A stretch of DNA of 64,000 nucleotides from assembly GCA_910577225.1 (NCBI GenBank), contig CAJTMV010000018.1, positions 10,899 through 74,898 on the forward strand. The letters run 5' to 3'. The translations under genes were made by a program, and so were the position numbers. Position 1 is the first letter of the stretch. Each line of letters starts with the position of its first letter. The stretch is from an uncultured Eubacterium sp. GTDB lineage: Bacteria; Bacillota; Clostridia; Lachnospirales; Lachnospiraceae. This document shows, in pieces, positions 26,691 to 35,571 of the stretch. A model generated the notes under the pieces. That model made no database searches and had not been told where the DNA came from. It worked only from the letters and a program-made list of their open reading frames with translations.

Positions 26691-28853
26691 ATGGGAAATA
26701 CGCAGACAGAACAGATGTATGAAGAAAAAAGATTAAAGCAGACCATTTCTTTCGCCACAGAGCAGTTAAATCAGGCAAAAGATACAGCCGAAAAAAAGAA
26801 AGCCGAAATTATCGAAGCTAAAAAAGAAGCGCGGGAAAACGCGGCGCACGGCATTACAAATTTATACACTTCGGACGGCTTTGAGGCACTTGTTGAGCTA
26901 AGCCAGTATATGAATCCTGTTACAGATAAAATTATAGATTATGAAGAAGAAGAACACAAGATCCTTTTACTGGAAAACATGATCAAATCGCCGTATTTTG
27001 CCCGCATCGATTTTAAATTTGATGATGAGGAACAATTTGAAAAAATATATATCGGGCGTTCTTCTCTGCGAAAAAACAGTTATCAGGAGATGTATGTTTA
27101 TGATTGGAGATCGCCGATCGCCAGTATTTTTTATCGTTTCATGAAAGGAGATGCATTTTACGACGCTCCATGCGGACGGGTCACCGGCGAACTCAGCTTA
27201 AAGCGCCAGTATGAAATAAAAAATGGAACACTGGAATATTTTTTTGACACGGATGTGCAGATCGTCGATGAATTTTTAAGGCAGCTGTTATCTCAAAATA
27301 CCACAGCCAAAATGAAGGCAATCGTTGAAACCATCCAACAGGAGCAGGACGTCGTTATCCGGGATATGGAAAATGACCTGCTAATGGTACAGGGCGTGGC
27401 AGGAAGCGGCAAAACATCCATCGCGCTTCACAGAGCCGCCTATCTTATGTATCAGGGATTACAGACAAAACTGTCCGCTCATAATATTCTGATTCTTTCT
27501 CCCAACTCCATATTTGAACAATATATTTCAAATGTATTGCCAGAACTGGGAGAAGATAACGTTGTTTCAATGGTATTTGACGACATCCTTACCACAATTA
27601 TCAAAGATAGTAACATTCAGCCGAAGAACAGATTCCTGGAACAGCTCCTGACGCATTCGCCATACAAAGAACTCTATAAAAACAGTATCGAATTTAAAAC
27701 GTCACAGCTCTTTTTAGAAGTATTAGACCAGTTTGTTTGTGACATCCCAAAACGATGGATCGAATTTGATGATGTTTATTATGAAGGGACATGTGTGGTA
27801 AGCAGGCAGACTCTTAAGGATAAGATTCTGGAACGGCCAGAAACGCCATTAGGTTTACGGCTGGAACAATTGGAAGATTATATTCTGGAACAGGTATTTG
27901 GAAACGGAAAGGAACGGGGCCATAAAGCAGAAAAAGATCTGATAAAACAAGAGATCCGGAAATTCACAAACATCGATATCCTGGCACTATATAAACTATT
28001 ATTCAACAATGAAGACTGTTTTTACAGTCTGTTACCGAACAAAGAACACCCGGAAAGCATCCGCGAAATCCGTGAATTTACAAAAGAAAATCTGGAAACA
28101 GATGATTTACACTTTGATGATGCGATAGCAATCACTTATTTATATCTTAAAATATACGGAAATAATGAATATAAAAATATCAAACATGTAGTCATCGATG
28201 AAGCTCAGGACTATTACCCGCTGCAATACAAACTATTCCACTTATTATTTCCAAACGCCAAATTTACAATTTTAGGAGATATGAATCAAACGCTTGCCAA
28301 AAGAGAGGACCTGTCCTTCTACGAACAGATTCAGACCATACTGAACCGAAAAAAATCTTCTCTAATTCTGTTAGACAAAAGTTTTCGTTGTACAAGTGAA
28401 ATATTAAACTTTAGTTTGCAATTCGTGGAACAACGTTCACCGCTGAAAAGTTTTAACCGGAACGGTGATCACCCGGAATTATTGATTGCCGAAAATGCGG
28501 AAAGCTATACCGATATGATTGTGAAAGAAGTAAAGCTATGTCAGGAAAAAGGACTGCAGTCCATCGGCCTGATTTGCAAAACGGAAAGCAATGCCAGCCA
28601 TTTATTTCATAAAATACAAGACAAACTGGACGTTCAGTTAATCACAAACGAAAGCGTATCAGAGTTACAGGGTGTGTTTATCATACCCGTCTATATGTCA
28701 AAGGGACTGGAGTTTGACGCTGTCTTAATTTGTGACGCTGACAGCCAAAACTACTATGATGCAGACGATAAAAATCTCTTATATGTCGCCTGCAGCAGAG
28801 CGCTTCACAAACTTGCCTTATTTTGCGAAACAGAGGTTAGCCCGCTGATATAG
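26691..28853 (+). CDS. helD: HelD-like superfamily 1 helicase (RNA polymerase recycling factor)
   Basis: 720-residue ATPase of the UvrD/Rep superfamily in its HelD form, which enters RNA polymerase and releases it from stalled complexes. N-terminal long antiparallel coiled coil (~1-75, QLNQAKDTAEKKKAEIIEAK), Walker A GVAGSGKTSIALHRAAYL (~234), Walker B HVVIDEAQDYYPLQY (~499) and helicase motif VI-like YVACSRALHKLALF at the end. Length matches HelD of Firmicutes (~700-780). Ribosome site AGGGAGGTC. Some HelD relatives protect polymerase from rifamycins. An arr-type rifamycin resistance gene sits 16 kb away, but no direct link is visible. Confidence 0.88.
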   Translation: MGNTQTEQMYEEKRLKQTISFATEQLNQAKDTAEKKKAEIIEAKKEARENAAHGITNLYTSDGFEALVELSQYMNPVTDKIIDYEEEEHKILLLENMIKSPYFARIDFKFDDEEQFEKIYIGRSSLRKNSYQEMYVYDWRSPIASIFYRFMKGDAFYDAPCGRVTGELSLKRQYEIKNGTLEYFFDTDVQIVDEFLRQLLSQNTTAKMKAIVETIQQEQDVVIRDMENDLLMVQGVAGSGKTSIALHRAAYLMYQGLQTKLSAHNILILSPNSIFEQYISNVLPELGEDNVVSMVFDDILTTIIKDSNIQPKNRFLEQLLTHSPYKELYKNSIEFKTSQLFLEVLDQFVCDIPKRWIEFDDVYYEGTCVVSRQTLKDKILERPETPLGLRLEQLEDYILEQVFGNGKERGHKAEKDLIKQEIRKFTNIDILALYKLLFNNEDCFYSLLPNKEHPESIREIREFTKENLETDDLHFDDAIAITYLYLKIYGNNEYKNIKHVVIDEAQDYYPLQYKLFHLLFPNAKFTILGDMNQTLAKREDLSFYEQIQTILNRKKSSLILLDKSFRCTSEILNFSLQFVEQRSPLKSFNRNGDHPELLIAENAESYTDMIVKEVKLCQEKGLQSIGLICKTESNASHLFHKIQDKLDVQLITNESVSELQGVFIIPVYMSKGLEFDAVLICDADSQNYYDADDKNLLYVACSRALHKLALFCETEVSPLI

Positions 28854-28874
28854 CCAAAGACCGAAGCAGGCAAA

Positions 28875-28908
28875 TTGACATTTCTTATTTTATACACTAT
28901 AATGTGTA
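28875..28908 (+). promoter_or_regulatory. Consensus promoter with BlaI-type operator, second blaI gene
   Basis: TTGACA (28875-28880), exactly 17 bp, TATAAT (28898-28903). The dyad TACACTATAATGTGTA (28893-28908) straddles the -10 box and carries the TACA...TGTA core of BlaI/MecI operators. It should be strongly repressed until induction. Confidence 0.8.
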
Positions 28909-28940
28909 TTACAATCGTAAGAATCAGGGAGGATACAAAA

Positions 28941-29324
28941 ATGAAATCACTGCCGCAGATTTCCGAAGCAGAATTTGAAGTGATGAAAGTCATCTGGAAA
29001 CACGCGCCGATCAGCACCAATGAGATCACGGATCAGTTAACAAAAACTACCCAATGGAGTCCTAAAACCATACAGACGCTGATTAAACGGCTTGTGACAA
29101 AAGGAGCTCTTTCTTATGAAAAACAGAGCAGGGTATTCGTATACACACCTCTGATCAAAGAAAAAGAGTACATCGGACATCAAAGTCATTCTTTTCTAAA
29201 GCGTTATTACGATGGAGACATTACCGCAATGATTTCCGCCTATATGGAAGATGATAAGCTCACGGAATCAGAAATAGGCGCCCTGCGCACTATGCTCCTC
29301 AAAGGTTCAAAAAGGAGAGACTGA
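28941..29324 (+). CDS. blaI: BlaI/MecI-family repressor (second copy)
   Basis: 127-residue winged-helix repressor starting at the ATG that follows GGGAGGATACAAAA. Family features: QISEAEFEVMKVIWKHAPIS at the N-terminus, WSPKTIQTLIKRLVTKGAL recognition helix, FVYTPLIKEKEY. It should bind the TACA/TGTA dyad over its own promoter. It ends one base before the BlaR1 start, a tightly coupled pair. It differs clearly from the first copy at 17354, which has other operators. Confidence 0.92.
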   Translation: MKSLPQISEAEFEVMKVIWKHAPISTNEITDQLTKTTQWSPKTIQTLIKRLVTKGALSYEKQSRVFVYTPLIKEKEYIGHQSHSFLKRYYDGDITAMISAYMEDDKLTESEIGALRTMLLKGSKRRD

Positions 29325-29325
29325 C

Positions 29326-31131
29326 ATGGCTGATTTTGGAATCCGTTTTTTTCTCTGCAATATTTTACTCTGCGCTATCATAGCCATGCTGCTTATGATA
29401 AAACGGGCATTGAGAAACCACCTGACCAGCCGGATGCAGTTCCATTTATGGTTTCTGCTGTCCGGTCTGCTGGCAATCCCATTTCTGCCTGTGCGACCGG
29501 TTCGTTTTTCACATATTCTTTTATGGATTGACAAATTAAAACATGCTCCGTCACCTCATATGGATCCTCTGGCAAAGACAGAAATTCGTATGAATGCGTC
29601 CGCAGCTGCCGGACAGATCGATGATTTTGTACTATCCGTCAGCAGCAAAACGCCGTCCATGATCGGGCTTACTTTGTCCGGCATATGGCTGATCGGCGTC
29701 TTTGCAATGCTGCTGCTGGTAATAAAAGCAGGATTACGCCTTAACGCAGTGAAAAAATCGGCGCTTCCTTTGCAGAGCAGGGACGTCCGCGTCTTATATC
29801 ATCATTGTTTAAAAGAACTGAAGATAAAAAAGAATATTCCCGTATACAGCACCGCTTTTTTGAAATCTCCTATTATTGCGGGACTCTTCCGGCCATGCAT
29901 ATATGTACCCATCCACCTGATCTCAGATTTCAACGCTGCGGACATGCGGTATATGCTGTTACATGAATTGCAGCATTACAGACACAGGGATGCCATTGCA
30001 GGCTGCCTTATGAACCTGTCTTGCGTACTGTACTGGTTCAATCCTTTTGTCTGGTATGCGATCAGGGAAATGCGGGATGACAGAGAAGTTGCCTGTGACA
30101 TTTCTGTCCTGGATCTTCTTAACGAAAACGATTATGCGGATTATGGCAATACACTGATAAACTTTGCACAAACGGTTTCGCTGACGCCATTCCCCTTTGT
30201 CTCCGAAATCAGCGGAACTATGAAGCAGCTGCAGAAAAGGATCGTCCATATTTCCTCTTATAAAAAACCTTCTGTCTGGAAAAAAATAAAGGGAACCGGA
30301 ATATTTGCCCTCATCGCGCTTATACTTTTTGCGATTACCCCGCTGCTGTCTACCCATGCCGCAGAACAAAGTTATTATAAATGGAACATATCGCCGGAAA
30401 AGATCCGCCTGACGGACCTGTCTGATTATTTTCGCGGATATGAGGGAACCTTTGCCTTATATGACCTGGAAGACGATGCCTGGGTCATTTATAACATGGA
30501 TCATGCTACTTTACGGACAGCGCCGGATTCTACTTATAAAATATATTCCGCATTGTTCGGACTCGAAGAAGGCGTTATCACACCGGAGGATTCTTTTATG
30601 GCATGGAACGGTACCAGGTATCCATTTGATACATGGAACTCTGATCAGGACTTACATTCTGCCATGCAGTCTTCCGTCAACTGGTACTTTCAGGAAACAG
30701 ACAGGCAGCTTGGCGCCTCCGCGCTTCGTAAGTATCTCAAAAAAACAGGATATGGAAATGAGCATACAGGCTCAGACCTTTCTTCTTTCTGGATGCAGTC
30801 AGTACTAAAAATATCGCCGGTAGAGCAGGTGGAGCTTTTAACAGATCTGTACCGCAATCACTTCGGTTTTATCCCGGAAAATATCGCTGCCGTAAAAGAT
30901 TCCATCCGCCTTTTTTCATCCGAGGCCGGAAATTTTTATGGCAAGACCGGAACCGGACAGATAAACAAAAAAGATATCAGCGGCTGGTTTATCGGCTATA
31001 TCGAAACGGCTGACCGTACCTGCTTTTTTGCCACCAACATCCAGGCTGCCGAACATGCCACTGGCAGCAAAGCATCCGAAATTTCCCTCTCCATCTTATC
31101 CGATATGGGTATATGGACAACCGCCAGATAG
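29326..31131 (+). CDS. blaR1: BlaR1-type beta-lactam sensor-protease
   Basis: 601-residue transmembrane sensor. N-terminal membrane helices, M56 zinc motif H213-E-L-Q-H217 followed by YRHRD, a further helix (~325-345), then an extracellular class D penicillin-binding domain. That domain has all active-site motifs: S402-T-Y-K405, SVN (in MQSSVNWYF) and K540-T-G-T543. Acylation by a beta-lactam would trigger cleavage of BlaI. No beta-lactamase or PBP gene follows; the next gene is an aminoglycoside-modifying enzyme with its own ribosome site 70 bp downstream. The regulon therefore either lies elsewhere or includes that enzyme. Confidence 0.92.
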   Translation: MADFGIRFFLCNILLCAIIAMLLMIKRALRNHLTSRMQFHLWFLLSGLLAIPFLPVRPVRFSHILLWIDKLKHAPSPHMDPLAKTEIRMNASAAAGQIDDFVLSVSSKTPSMIGLTLSGIWLIGVFAMLLLVIKAGLRLNAVKKSALPLQSRDVRVLYHHCLKELKIKKNIPVYSTAFLKSPIIAGLFRPCIYVPIHLISDFNAADMRYMLLHELQHYRHRDAIAGCLMNLSCVLYWFNPFVWYAIREMRDDREVACDISVLDLLNENDYADYGNTLINFAQTVSLTPFPFVSEISGTMKQLQKRIVHISSYKKPSVWKKIKGTGIFALIALILFAITPLLSTHAAEQSYYKWNISPEKIRLTDLSDYFRGYEGTFALYDLEDDAWVIYNMDHATLRTAPDSTYKIYSALFGLEEGVITPEDSFMAWNGTRYPFDTWNSDQDLHSAMQSSVNWYFQETDRQLGASALRKYLKKTGYGNEHTGSDLSSFWMQSVLKISPVEQVELLTDLYRNHFGFIPENIAAVKDSIRLFSSEAGNFYGKTGTGQINKKDISGWFIGYIETADRTCFFATNIQAAEHATGSKASEISLSILSDMGIWTTAR

Positions 31132-31202
31132 TCGTTTCCGCTATCTGACACAAACCAGGCAGCCATAAATATTTCAGCAGATGTAATCACGGAGGTATAA
31201 AC

Positions 31203-32060
31203 ATGCGATCAGAAGACGAAATGTACAGCCTTATTTTAGAGGCTGCTAAAAATGATAACCGAGTCAAAGCCGTTTATATGAACGGTTCCAGAACAAACGA
31301 AAACGTACCAAAAGATATGTTTCAGGATTATGACATTGTTTATGTTGTGGAAGATACGCAAAGTTTTATAGAAGACAAAGACTGGATTCGGATTTTCGGA
31401 GAAATTCTTTACATGCAGTATCCTGATGAAAATCCAAATTATCCCAGCGACAAAAAGAATTCTTTCGGTTATTTAATGCAGTTTGCAGACGGTACGAGAA
31501 TAGACTTAACCGTACAGTCTGTAACCTATGCACTCGACCACATCCAGGACGACAAGCTCTGCAGAATTTTACTGGATAAAGAACATCTGTTACCCGAAAC
31601 AGAAGCGGCAACAGATCGTCAGTATTGGGTTAAAAAGCCTGCAAAAGAACAATATCTGGCGGCTTGTAATGAATTTTGGTGGTGTACCAATAATATAGCA
31701 AAGGGGTTATGGCGAAAAGAAATCCCTTACGTACAGGATATGACAAACAATTGTGTAAGACCAGAACTAATTACTATGTTAAACTGGAAAACAGGAATTT
31801 TGACAGGATGGACAGTAAGCACGGGAAAATCATCAAAATACCTGTATAAATGGCTTTCCGAAGAGGAATGGCAAATGCTTTTATCCACCTATTTTGATGG
31901 TAATGTCGCCCATGCATGGAAATCTGTTTTCAATATGTGTAAGCTGTTTGAAAACACAGCACGCTTTGTTGGTGAGAAATCAGGATGGGAATATCATGAA
32001 AGTGAGGGAAAAGCTGCTCAGGATTTCCTGGAATATGTGCATCGCTTGTCTATAGAATAA
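31203..32060 (+). CDS. Aminoglycoside 6-adenylyltransferase (AadE/ANT(6)-like)
   Basis: Transfers AMP to streptomycin-type aminoglycosides. 285 residues, normal for ANT(6). The nucleotidyltransferase motif is MNGSRTNENVPKDMFQDYDI near residue 26 (GSR...D-x-D pattern), with the later acidic residue in FADGTRIDLTVQS near residue 95. The C-terminal helical domain has the family's WWCTNNIAKGLWRKEIPY and MLNWKTGILTGW. CGGAGG lies six bases before the ATG. Sits directly after blaI-blaR1, so induction by cell-wall antibiotics through readthrough is possible. Chromosomal members of this family do not always give strong resistance. Confidence 0.9.
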   Translation: MRSEDEMYSLILEAAKNDNRVKAVYMNGSRTNENVPKDMFQDYDIVYVVEDTQSFIEDKDWIRIFGEILYMQYPDENPNYPSDKKNSFGYLMQFADGTRIDLTVQSVTYALDHIQDDKLCRILLDKEHLLPETEAATDRQYWVKKPAKEQYLAACNEFWWCTNNIAKGLWRKEIPYVQDMTNNCVRPELITMLNWKTGILTGWTVSTGKSSKYLYKWLSEEEWQMLLSTYFDGNVAHAWKSVFNMCKLFENTARFVGEKSGWEYHESEGKAAQDFLEYVHRLSIE

Positions 32061-32064
32061 TTAC

Positions 32065-32107
32065 GGCAGGATGGCGCTGATTCTCCTTCGAAACGCACCA
32101 TCCTGCC
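32065..32107. terminator. Terminator after the adenylyltransferase gene
   Basis: Perfect 10-bp stem GGCAGGATGG (32065-32074) / CCATCCTGCC (32098-32107) with a 23-nt loop; the following CTTCC is not U-rich. Lies between convergent genes. Confidence 0.55.
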
Positions 32108-32123
32108 CTTCCATGGCGCCCCA

Positions 32124-32966
32124 TCATTTTTCATGTTCTATTACACTCTTACTGAATATACTAATATTGTCTTCATAAGCCATTACCGCCAAAGCGTTCA
32201 CTCCCGCTGACGGAAAACGCGTCATATTCGTACTTTCCTGCGTACTCTCTGAAAGAAAACTCTGCAGTCTCTGCTGCGCTGCCAGTCGGCTGTTTAAGTA
32301 AAGCTTCTTCTCCAGCGCCTTCCGCGCCTGCGCTTTTTTCATCGCTTTTTCAGACTGCTCCTCCATCCGTTCTTCCATCCTTTCACGGCGTTTTTCCCAC
32401 CATGATTTTTCATTTTTTCCGTTATTATAACTGCTGCCGGGACCAGATATGCCCACACTCTGTCCAATATGTTCTTCAATGGACGCGCCAAAATTTTCCA
32501 TATAGACGTTCCCCGCTGCACCCGGCCATCCGAAAAACGGATTACGTACAGACCTGTTTTCTACTGTATATCCCAATACCCATGCCTCATATTCCGGATC
32601 GTTTTTCATCTGCTGCCATCCTGCTTCTGAAATGGAAACAAACTCCCTGTCATATACTCTGGTAGCGTCAAACGGTATACTGTTCATCAGTCTGTTGATA
32701 AAATTTTTATATTCATCCATTGTCATATCTTCTCTGCAAACATTGTCAGCGCCATTTTTTGTCAGTACAGACCTGCCGGCTCGTACCTGCCCATTCACAT
32801 GATAAGCATCTTCAGGGTGTTTTCTTTTATACTGCGCAACGACACTTTCACTTTTATGTGCTGTCTGCTCAGAGAAAGCCGGCGAATCCGTCTTACCTCC
32901 CTTTACCTGCCTGTTTGCAACATTTCTATAAATTTCCGGCATATGATTCGTGTGAATTGTATTCAT
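32124..32966 (-). CDS. Hypothetical protein with C-terminal coiled coil (280 aa)
   Basis: I do not recognise a named family. No signal peptide or membrane helix. The middle (~80-175) looks globular: MTMDEYKNFINRLMNSIPFD, SISEAGWQQMKNDPEYEAWVL, and a GW/PF-rich segment (VRNPFFGWPGAAGNVYMENF). A strongly charged helix follows (~190-235, WWEKRRERMEERMEEQSEKA), and the end is Ser/Thr-rich with ALAVMAYEDNISIF. The start ATG follows GGAAGGGAGCGAGAAGGGT. Proteins of this look are common singletons in Lachnospiraceae genomes, but I cannot give a function. It is the only gene on its transcript. Confidence 0.65.
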   Translation of the reverse strand: MNTIHTNHMPEIYRNVANRQVKGGKTDSPAFSEQTAHKSESVVAQYKRKHPEDAYHVNGQVRAGRSVLTKNGADNVCREDMTMDEYKNFINRLMNSIPFDATRVYDREFVSISEAGWQQMKNDPEYEAWVLGYTVENRSVRNPFFGWPGAAGNVYMENFGASIEEHIGQSVGISGPGSSYNNGKNEKSWWEKRRERMEERMEEQSEKAMKKAQARKALEKKLYLNSRLAAQQRLQSFLSESTQESTNMTRFPSAGVNALAVMAYEDNISIFSKSVIEHEK

Positions 32967-33310
32967 ACCCTTCTCGCTCCCTTCCTGATATTCTAACGCC
33001 AGATCTCTACTTTACGTCCGGCCCTCCATACGCCGCTGACGTAATACTTTCACTTTCAAAAATCTCATCCCGGGTCTTTCGGAATCGAATTGGAAACCTG
33101 TCGTCTTTATTGATGCTGCACTTTTTATATCGGCAAAAAAATTCTGTTTTTTGGATATATGTAACGAATGGTCTGCTTTTCGGGCACGAAAAGAAAAATT
33201 TTCCATCGCACAGACAACTCTTTTTCAGCGTCTGCCGTCACATTCCTGCTATGCGCAATTTCTATATAGCGTCAGTTCTTTTACCGCTGTCGAAAACATT
33301 CCGGTACTGG

Positions 33311-33387
33311 CAAAATCATCCTTAACTATTTCGAAAATCCTTTGCCGGCAAAAATCATCCTTAACCGTTTCAAAAATCCTGTGCCGG
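33311..33387. repeat. Two-copy 38/39-bp tandem repeat
   Basis: Unit 1 is 33311-33348 and unit 2 is 33349-33387, differing by a few substitutions and one inserted A; both end in GCCGG. It lies in the 540-bp leader between the 32124 gene and the response regulator; the rest of that leader shows only the promoter at 33439. Confidence 0.75.
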
Positions 33388-33438
33388 TATCTGCATCATA
33401 AATTCCAATTACAGCCTTCTATCATTCGTTTAATTAAA

Positions 33439-33467
33439 TTGCCTTTGGGACAGTTTGGGGTTATAAT
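33439..33467 (+). promoter_or_regulatory. Promoter of the OmpR-type regulator gene
   Basis: TTGCCT (33439-33444), 17 bp, TATAAT (33462-33467), 40 bp before the start codon. TTTGGGA and TTTGGGG repeats (33444, 33454) overlap the spacer. Confidence 0.6.
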
Positions 33468-33507
33468 TGTGAGACAGATATCAGTTAACAGAAAGGAACT
33501 CCTATTA

Positions 33508-34176
33508 ATGGCTAATGTTTTAATTGTCGAAGATGAAAAACAAATACAGGAAATCATTGCCGGATATATGCAGCGCGGCGGCCATACCTGCTTTACGGCT
33601 GACGACGGAATCGACGCTTTGATGGTACTGAAAAACAATCCCATGGATCTGATGGTACTGGATATTATGATGCCAAACCTCGATGGCTTCACCGTCTGCA
33701 AAATGGCGCGGGAAATGAGCAGTCTTCCCATTATCCTGCTGACCGCCAGAGAAAACGAGGACGACAAGCTGAAAGGTTATCATCTGGGCGCTGACGACTA
33801 TATGACAAAGCCATTCAGTCCGAAGGTTCTTTTGGCGAAAGCAAACGCATTACTGCGACGTTCCTGCGCACTTCCGGCAGATGCCATAAACGCGGGAAAA
33901 ATTACGCTTATTCCGGCTTCTCATAAAGTTTTCGCAGACGGACAGGAAGTTGTACTGACTCATATGGAATATGAACTGCTTCATTTTTTTATGGTAAATC
34001 CGGAACAAATCTTTAGCCGCGACCAGCTGCTAAACCGGATATGGGGATACGACTTCGAAGGAACGACCAGAACGGTTGATACACATATCAAAACGCTGCG
34101 CCAAAAATTGGGCGACGAAGGCCGGCACATTGTCACGCTTATCCGATCCGGCTATAAATTTGAGGTGACAGTATGA
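33508..34176 (+). CDS. OmpR/PhoB-family response regulator
   Basis: 222 residues. Receiver domain ~1-118 with IVEDEKQIQ at the N-terminus, phosphoacceptor aspartate in LMVLDIMMPNLDG (~51) and KPFSPKVLLAKANALLR. Winged-helix domain to the end (FSRDQLLNRIWGYDFEGTTR, VDTHIKTLRQKLG). The ATG at 33508 is used; an open frame continues upstream through the tandem repeat but has no ribosome site. The stop overlaps the kinase start by four bases. It probably activates the exporter operon at 35419 through the repeats at 35317-35356. Confidence 0.93.
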   Translation: MANVLIVEDEKQIQEIIAGYMQRGGHTCFTADDGIDALMVLKNNPMDLMVLDIMMPNLDGFTVCKMAREMSSLPIILLTARENEDDKLKGYHLGADDYMTKPFSPKVLLAKANALLRRSCALPADAINAGKITLIPASHKVFADGQEVVLTHMEYELLHFFMVNPEQIFSRDQLLNRIWGYDFEGTTRTVDTHIKTLRQKLGDEGRHIVTLIRSGYKFEVTV

Positions 34177-35249
34177 ACCTCAGGAATCTCTTTCGTTTAC
34201 GGACGGTACGACAAAAGCTCATTATGATCTCAAAAATAGCCGGAATCATTTTAATCATCTCCTACATCATATCCACCCGCCTGCCTGTGGAGCCGGATAT
34301 TTCTCTCTGGATCTGGCTGTTCTTTGTCACCGCATTGGTTTTGGCGCTCGACTATTTGATGAGGCTGTTTATTTCAAATCCGGTTGCCGAATTAAGCCGG
34401 GCCGCCCGTCAGATGGCGCGGCTTGATTTCTCGTCCCCCTGCAGCATCGATACGAACGATGATTTCGAGGAGCTGGCAAAAAACCTGAATACGATGGCCC
34501 AAAATCTGCAGCAGACGTTTGCTTCACTGGAAGATGCCAATATGAAACTGGAACAGGATGTGGAGCAGAAAAAACGGCTGCTGTCTGAACGCAAAGAACT
34601 GGTGGACAGTCTCTCTCACGAAATGAAAACCCCACTGGGTGTCATACGGGCCTATGCCGAGGGTTTACAGGACGAAACGGACGAGCAAAAGCGTCAGAGG
34701 TATGCAGAGGTCATTCTAACGGAAACAGAACGTATGAGCCAGCTGATTACCACACTGCTCGATTTATCCGCACTGGAAAACGGGGCCGCCCGGCTGCATC
34801 CGGAACGCTTCGACTTCGTGACCTTTTTGGAAGTTGTGGCAGGAAGACTGTTAATCGACGCTCCGGACGCTGATTTTGAATTGCAATATGAACTGCCGGA
34901 AGATCCGGTATATGTGTACACAGATAAAAGCAGGATGGAGCAGGTATTGGATAATCTGATCGTCAATGCAAAACGAAATGTCCACCCAGGCGGCATTTTA
35001 AAATTATCGCTGAAAGAAAATACTGATAAACTGACATTTGCCATTTTTAATCAGGGGCCGGCGATCCCACACGAAATTCTGTCAAAAATCTGGACAAAAT
35101 TTTATCGTGACAAAAATTCCAGGTATAGCGGTTCCGGATTGGGTCTTGCGATTGTCGCACAGATCCTGTCCATGCAGGGCCTGCCTTATGGCGCCGCTAA
35201 CCGATCGGGAGGCGTCGTTTTTTACTTCTCTATCCCCACTATAAAATAA
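34173..35249 (+). CDS. Sensor histidine kinase with short extracellular loop
   Basis: 358 residues. Two closely spaced transmembrane helices (~17-37 and ~44-62) leave almost no external domain, as in intramembrane-sensing kinases that respond to envelope stress or antibiotics. A HAMP segment follows (~63-115). H-box VDSLSHEMKTPLGVIRAYAE (~150); N-box MEQVLDNLIVNAKRNV; G-boxes FAIFNQGPAI and YSGSGLGLAIVAQIL. Complete, co-translated with the regulator (ATGA overlap). A terminator follows at 35272. Confidence 0.92.
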   Translation: MNLRNLFRLRTVRQKLIMISKIAGIILIISYIISTRLPVEPDISLWIWLFFVTALVLALDYLMRLFISNPVAELSRAARQMARLDFSSPCSIDTNDDFEELAKNLNTMAQNLQQTFASLEDANMKLEQDVEQKKRLLSERKELVDSLSHEMKTPLGVIRAYAEGLQDETDEQKRQRYAEVILTETERMSQLITTLLDLSALENGAARLHPERFDFVTFLEVVAGRLLIDAPDADFELQYELPEDPVYVYTDKSRMEQVLDNLIVNAKRNVHPGGILKLSLKENTDKLTFAIFNQGPAIPHEILSKIWTKFYRDKNSRYSGSGLGLAIVAQILSMQGLPYGAANRSGGVVFYFSIPTIK

Positions 35250-35271
35250 ACATACCTACTCTGGTAAAAAG

Positions 35272-35305
35272 GCTTCCATTTCAGAAAAGAAATGGGAGCT
35301 TTTTT
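35272..35305 (+). terminator. Terminator of the two-component operon
   Basis: 11-bp stem GCTTCCATTTC / GAAATGGGAGC (one mismatch), 6-nt loop, then TTTTTT (35300-35305). Confidence 0.85.
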
Positions 35306-35316
35306 GCCGAAAAAGA

Positions 35317-35369
35317 TTTCACACCAGTTTCACAGCAAGCTCACACCAATTTCAACGCGTTTTTATACT
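35317..35369 (+). promoter_or_regulatory. Activated promoter with four 11-bp-spaced direct repeats
   Basis: TTTCACA (35317), TTTCACA (35328), GCTCACA (35339) and TTTCAAC (35350) start exactly 11 bp apart. TATACT (35364-35369) is a -10 box, and the -35 position 17 bp upstream (35341-35346, TCACAC) is non-consensus and lies within the third repeat. This is the layout of OmpR-type activation. The cognate regulator is likely the one encoded at 33508. Confidence 0.7.
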
Positions 35370-35418
35370 TTTACCTTAGCAAAAGGGCCGGACCCTTGAA
35401 AACAAGGAGGTAATGATC

Positions 35419-35571
35419 ATGTTTTTCGATTTGGATTGGTATTGGTGGATTGTTTTTCTGATATTACTGGCAGTCTCTGTTCCGTTTAAAATCAGATTTA
35501 TGAGATGGTGGTACGACCGCCAGCAAAAACAGAAAAAAGAGCGGCATGAGAAATGGGGTGATGACGAATGA
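35419..35571 (+). CDS. Small membrane protein (50 aa) at the head of the exporter operon
   Basis: Short gene with an excellent ribosome site, AAGGAGG eight bases before the ATG. The peptide is an N-terminal aromatic stretch (FFDLDWYWW), one transmembrane helix (~10-23, IVFLILLAVSVPF) and a highly charged tail (DRQQKQKKERHEKWG). Its stop overlaps the ABC ATPase start (ATGA), so it is co-translated. This design fits a small regulatory or assembly subunit of the exporter; function is inferred from position only. An in-frame ATG six bases earlier is less well placed. Confidence 0.75.
   Translation: MFFDLDWYWWIVFLILLAVSVPFKIRFMRWWYDRQQKQKKERHEKWGDDE

Noticed and set aside
33151..33507. N-terminal extension of the OmpR-type regulator
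   Set aside because: It would translate through the tandem repeat and promoter; the ATG at 33508 has the receiver domain starting immediately and a ribosome site.
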